Below, piece after piece: positions 14,765 to 17,113 of a DNA stretch of 17,113 bases (positions are counted from its first letter, which is position 1; each line of letters opens with the position of its first letter). The notes beneath the pieces are model-generated. The model worked only from the letters and a program-made list of their open reading frames with translations, was not told the origin of the DNA and searched no databases. The position numbers were made by a program, and so were the translations under genes. This DNA is from an uncultured cyanobacterium (GTDB lineage: Bacteria > Cyanobacteriota > Cyanobacteriia > Cyanobacteriales > Chroococcidiopsidaceae): the NCBI GenBank assembly GCA_946221495.1, contig CAMIFA010000114.1:1-17113 (forward strand), written 5' to 3'.

Positions 14765-17113
14765 TTAAACTGAGTGCCTACCGGAACTGGCTAAGGTTTG
14801 ATAGATTTGCTCTAATAATTCTGCCATTGCTAGGGAAGAAGACAAGACTTTAGTGGCATACCCACGTCCCTGGTTGTCATTAGACATAATTGCCACATCT
14901 AGAGATGACTCTGACTTAGTACCTTTGTTAGCAGCAGAGAATAAAGAAGTATGAGGATCTTCATTCTCTACTGAAGAATAATTCAAATGCTGATCTAATA
15001 CTAAAACCGGAGGTAAGTGGGGCTGCTGTAGTGCTTTAAGTGCTGTGACTACAGATTTTTGCCGCGTTGCATTTGCTAGGTAAATTAGTAGTAAGTCAAC
15101 GCTTTGTTGTTCAATTTGTTGTAGCACTTCTGCCCAAGAGTGACCAATTACTCCGATAAATCCAGCTGTCTCTAAGTATTGAATTAAAGCCTGACACTCA
15201 CAACCAAGCGAGAAAGAAGAGTGTTTTGCTAACTTCTTACGTTTCACTCCTTGCAAATCGGGTAGCGTTGCTACATCTACTACTAAAACTCTAGCTTTCC
15301 AGATTCTGCCAGCTGCTATTTGGAGAACCGACAATAAGGCATCTGGATCTACTTTTGTTGATGGTAAGTAGGGAAAGGCAGAAAGCCCCATTGTTTGTGC
15401 GGCTTGCATCGTTGCCGCATCTAAAGTAACGCAGGGTAGAGTAGCCAAACTAGGACACTGACTAAGTTGCTGCAAGTAAATAGGTTCGGAAATTGGATCG
15501 AGTAAAACTACATCCGGTTGCCATACCCTAGCCAGAAGTTCTGCCTGTTCTAAGTCATCTGCTTCTAGAACTCGGTAGTTAAGCGCTGAATCTGGGTTGA
15601 GGTGGAGCAATTCTGGTGTGTCTCCTGATATTGAGCAGAGTGAATTAACTAAGTGCAGAATTATTAAAGGGCGATCGCTAGCCCAATTAAGATTACTGGT
15701 GTAGCAAGATAATGGAGAACAAAAGCGTGTAAGAATTTGTTGCAAAGCTAATTGCTGGATTGGCAAACTCAAAAATTCGTCAGTGCGGCTGGAAAACGCC
15801 TGCTCTTTTTCGGCTATTGTCGCTGTAACGATTATCGGAATTTTACTAGTTACCACATCTGATTTAAGTAGCGTCAGTACATCCCAACCAGACAATAGAG
15901 GTAGTAACGGGTTAAGAAATATGGCTCCAGGCTGTAAGCGTCGGGCTTTTTCCAGTGCTTCCGTTCCTGATCTAGCAATTACAAATTGATAGCCTAAATT
16001 GGTCAGCTGTTGAGTTAAATCTTCAATAAATCGGGGTGCAGCTTCAACAATTAAAATTAAGCGGCTGCGGTGATTTTGAGAAATAGGGGTGGAAGGACAA
16101 GGTGACAAGGTGACAAGGTGACAAGGGGAAAGGCTATCTCCTTGTCCCCCCATCTTCTCCTCTCCTCCTCTTTTATGGTTTGGGGGACTAGGTGGCAGTA
16201 GCAAAGTAAAAGAGCTACCTTCGCCTTCTTTTGACAAAAAACTAACATCTCCGCCGTGAAGACGCGCTAGCGCTCTGGTAAGCACGAGTCCTAGACCTGT
16301 TCCTTCAAATTGGCGAGTCAAAGGATTTTCTAGTTGTTGGAATTTTTGAAAAATCAAGTGCTGCTGCTGTTCAGGTATCCCAATGCCCGTATCCCAGATT
16401 GTAAAAGCAATCCAACCTTCCCAATGATTCACTCGTAAGCCAATTTTACCGTCTACTTGGGTAAATTTAAAGGCGTTAGAAAGCAGGTGAATAATCATTT
16501 GGCGCAAGCGTAACTCGTCCGCCACGAGGATATCTAATCCGGTTTCAATTGCCAGCGTGACGTTAGATTCTGCTGAGGAAGATGAGTTGGGCTGCATTGC
16601 CCATGCTTGTTTGATGGCGCGATCGCAAACTGTTTTAATTTTTACTGGCTCTAAACTGAGATTCAGCTGTCCGCTTTCCATGCGCGTTAAGTCTAAAATG
16701 TCATTAACCACGCTCATCAAATGACGACCGCTTTGATGAATTAATCCTGCATAACGCGCTTGGCGCTCATTCAATTGCCCAAGAGTTTGATCTTTTAACA
16801 AAGTAGATAAACCCATAACAGCCGTAATTGGTGTTCTGAGTTCGTGGCTAATACAAGCTAAAAATTCATCTTTCAACCGATTTAGCCCAATCAAATCAGC
16901 ATTCTTTGCTGCTAGTTCTGCTGCTAGCTGCTGCTGCTGGGTGATATCAGTAGCTATTAATAGCTGTAAATCAGGTATCAGGGGTAAAGCTATGCGATCG
17001 CCTCCTAGGGGAATTTTCTTAAATTCCCAGACTCGTTGCCCATCTTGCACAGGCAAAGCGCAGATACAGGTATTTGGTTGAGTACCCAATTGACAATAAG
17101 TAGAAGTAGTACG
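14765..17113 (-). CDS. Hybrid histidine kinase with three degenerate receivers (N-terminus off window)
   Basis: The frame stays open through the right edge, so the start lies beyond 17113; TTG at 17089 is not a credible start. Residues are numbered from that TTG. The first 50 residues look like the end of a PAS/PAC domain (ATDITQQQQL). HisKA has H82 in SHELRTP. The HATPase domain has an N-box (LLSNAFKF), G1 DTGIGIP and G2 GTGLGLVL, all intact. A low-complexity linker (about 303-338) holds a tandem DNA repeat. Three receiver-like modules follow. In the first (about 340-455) the phospho-acceptor is N393 and the Lys is lost. The second keeps D531 (VVLLDP) but lacks the acidic pocket and Lys. In the third (from about 590) Y670 is at the acceptor place. 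The kinase should autophosphorylate, with its output through another protein. It ends in a short variable tail. Confidence 0.92.
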   Translation of the reverse strand, partial: RTTSTYCQLGTQPNTCICALPVQDGQRVWEFKKIPLGGDRIALPLIPDLQLLIATDITQQQQLAAELAAKNADLIGLNRLKDEFLACISHELRTPITAVMGLSTLLKDQTLGQLNERQARYAGLIHQSGRHLMSVVNDILDLTRMESGQLNLSLEPVKIKTVCDRAIKQAWAMQPNSSSSAESNVTLAIETGLDILVADELRLRQMIIHLLSNAFKFTQVDGKIGLRVNHWEGWIAFTIWDTGIGIPEQQQHLIFQKFQQLENPLTRQFEGTGLGLVLTRALARLHGGDVSFLSKEGEGSSFTLLLPPSPPNHKRGGEEKMGGQGDSLSPCHLVTLSPCPSTPISQNHRSRLILIVEAAPRFIEDLTQQLTNLGYQFVIARSGTEALEKARRLQPGAIFLNPLLPLLSGWDVLTLLKSDVVTSKIPIIVTATIAEKEQAFSSRTDEFLSLPIQQLALQQILTRFCSPLSCYTSNLNWASDRPLIILHLVNSLCSISGDTPELLHLNPDSALNYRVLEADDLEQAELLARVWQPDVVLLDPISEPIYLQQLSQCPSLATLPCVTLDAATMQAAQTMGLSAFPYLPSTKVDPDALLSVLQIAAGRIWKARVLVVDVATLPDLQGVKRKKLAKHSSFSLGCECQALIQYLETAGFIGVIGHSWAEVLQQIEQQSVDLLLIYLANATRQKSVVTALKALQQPHLPPVLVLDQHLNYSSVENEDPHTSLFSAANKGTKSESSLDVAIMSNDNQGRGYATKVLSSSLAMAELLEQIYQTLASSGRHSV
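16096..16150. repeat. GACAAGGT octamer tandem repeat inside the kinase linker
   Basis: GACAAGGT repeats without change at 16096, 16104 and 16112, with a seven-base fourth copy to 16126. An inverted copy CCTTGTC lies at 16140-16146, followed by CCCC. In the gene's reading direction the octamers give LSPCHLVTLSPCP. Eight bases is not a multiple of three, so only certain copy numbers keep the kinase in frame. Confidence 0.9.

Noticed and set aside
16096..16126. Possible CRISPR array
   Set aside because: The 8-bp units are contiguous with no spacers and lie in a coding sequence.
17087..17089. TTG as the start of the histidine kinase
   Set aside because: The frame is open all the way to the window edge and begins mid-PAS domain, so the true start lies outside.

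Overview
This window is almost certainly cyanobacterial chromosome. The palindrome GCGATCGC (HIP1, a hallmark of many cyanobacterial genomes) occurs about 25 times in 17.1 kb. Several gene products belong to families known mainly or only from cyanobacteria and plastids: an FtsH2/VAR2-type thylakoid protease, a CPP1-like J-like membrane protein, Ycf20 (DUF565), DUF2811, plant-type D-glycerate 3-kinase, and a large Uma2-family protein. Short tandem repeats of the CCCCRRT class and dispersed CCTTGTCCCC-type repeats fit a filamentous or Chroococcidiopsis-like genome, but the species cannot be named from this alone.

Layout. 1-324 is the 5' part of an unrecognised minus-strand gene that leaves the window. 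566-2452 (-) is ftsH, with a clear intrinsic terminator behind it (496-527). A 384-bp divergent spacer separates it from a plus-strand run: SDR oxidoreductase (2837-3547), 4-hydroxyphenylpyruvate dioxygenase (3641-4741) and HAD-family hydrolase (4845-5543). A repeat-rich spacer (5544-5793) separates these from the convergent CPP1-like gene (5794-6420, -). An OmpR-type response regulator follows (6840-7547, +), then a DUF2811 gene (7811-8014, -) and a possible gene remnant (8057-8215, -). The longest gene-poor stretch (8216-8675) holds a helically phased repeat array and overlapping dyads in front of the Uma2 gene (8676-9521, +). Tail to tail with it is a two-gene minus-strand operon, ycf20 then glyK (10937 down to 9541). 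Plus-strand genes follow: a membrane-anchored unknown protein (11104-11676), a GT39/ArnT-like glycosyltransferase (11801-13561) and an L-lactate/malate dehydrogenase-family enzyme (13693-14649). The window ends inside a minus-strand hybrid histidine kinase (14765-17113).

Functionally this is mostly housekeeping and photosynthesis-related DNA: thylakoid proteolysis (FtsH), tocopherol synthesis (HPPD), photorespiration (GlyK), and proteins tied in plants and algae to chlorophyll synthesis or photoprotection (CPP1-like, Ycf20). No phage, transposase, CRISPR, tRNA or rRNA was seen.

The most interesting signals are not genes. (1) Five TGKGGAA-type direct repeats at 8402-8474 start 21, 21, 11 and 11 bp apart, that is on one face of the helix. 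They lie beside an AT-rich block and include one exact match to the DnaA box I recall for cyanobacteria. (2) Related dispersed repeats sit inside the interdomain linkers of two unrelated proteins (HPPD and the histidine kinase). Among the proteins, the SDR lacks its catalytic Ser, the LDH-like enzyme has Ala at the substrate-specificity position, and the kinase carries three degenerate receiver modules.
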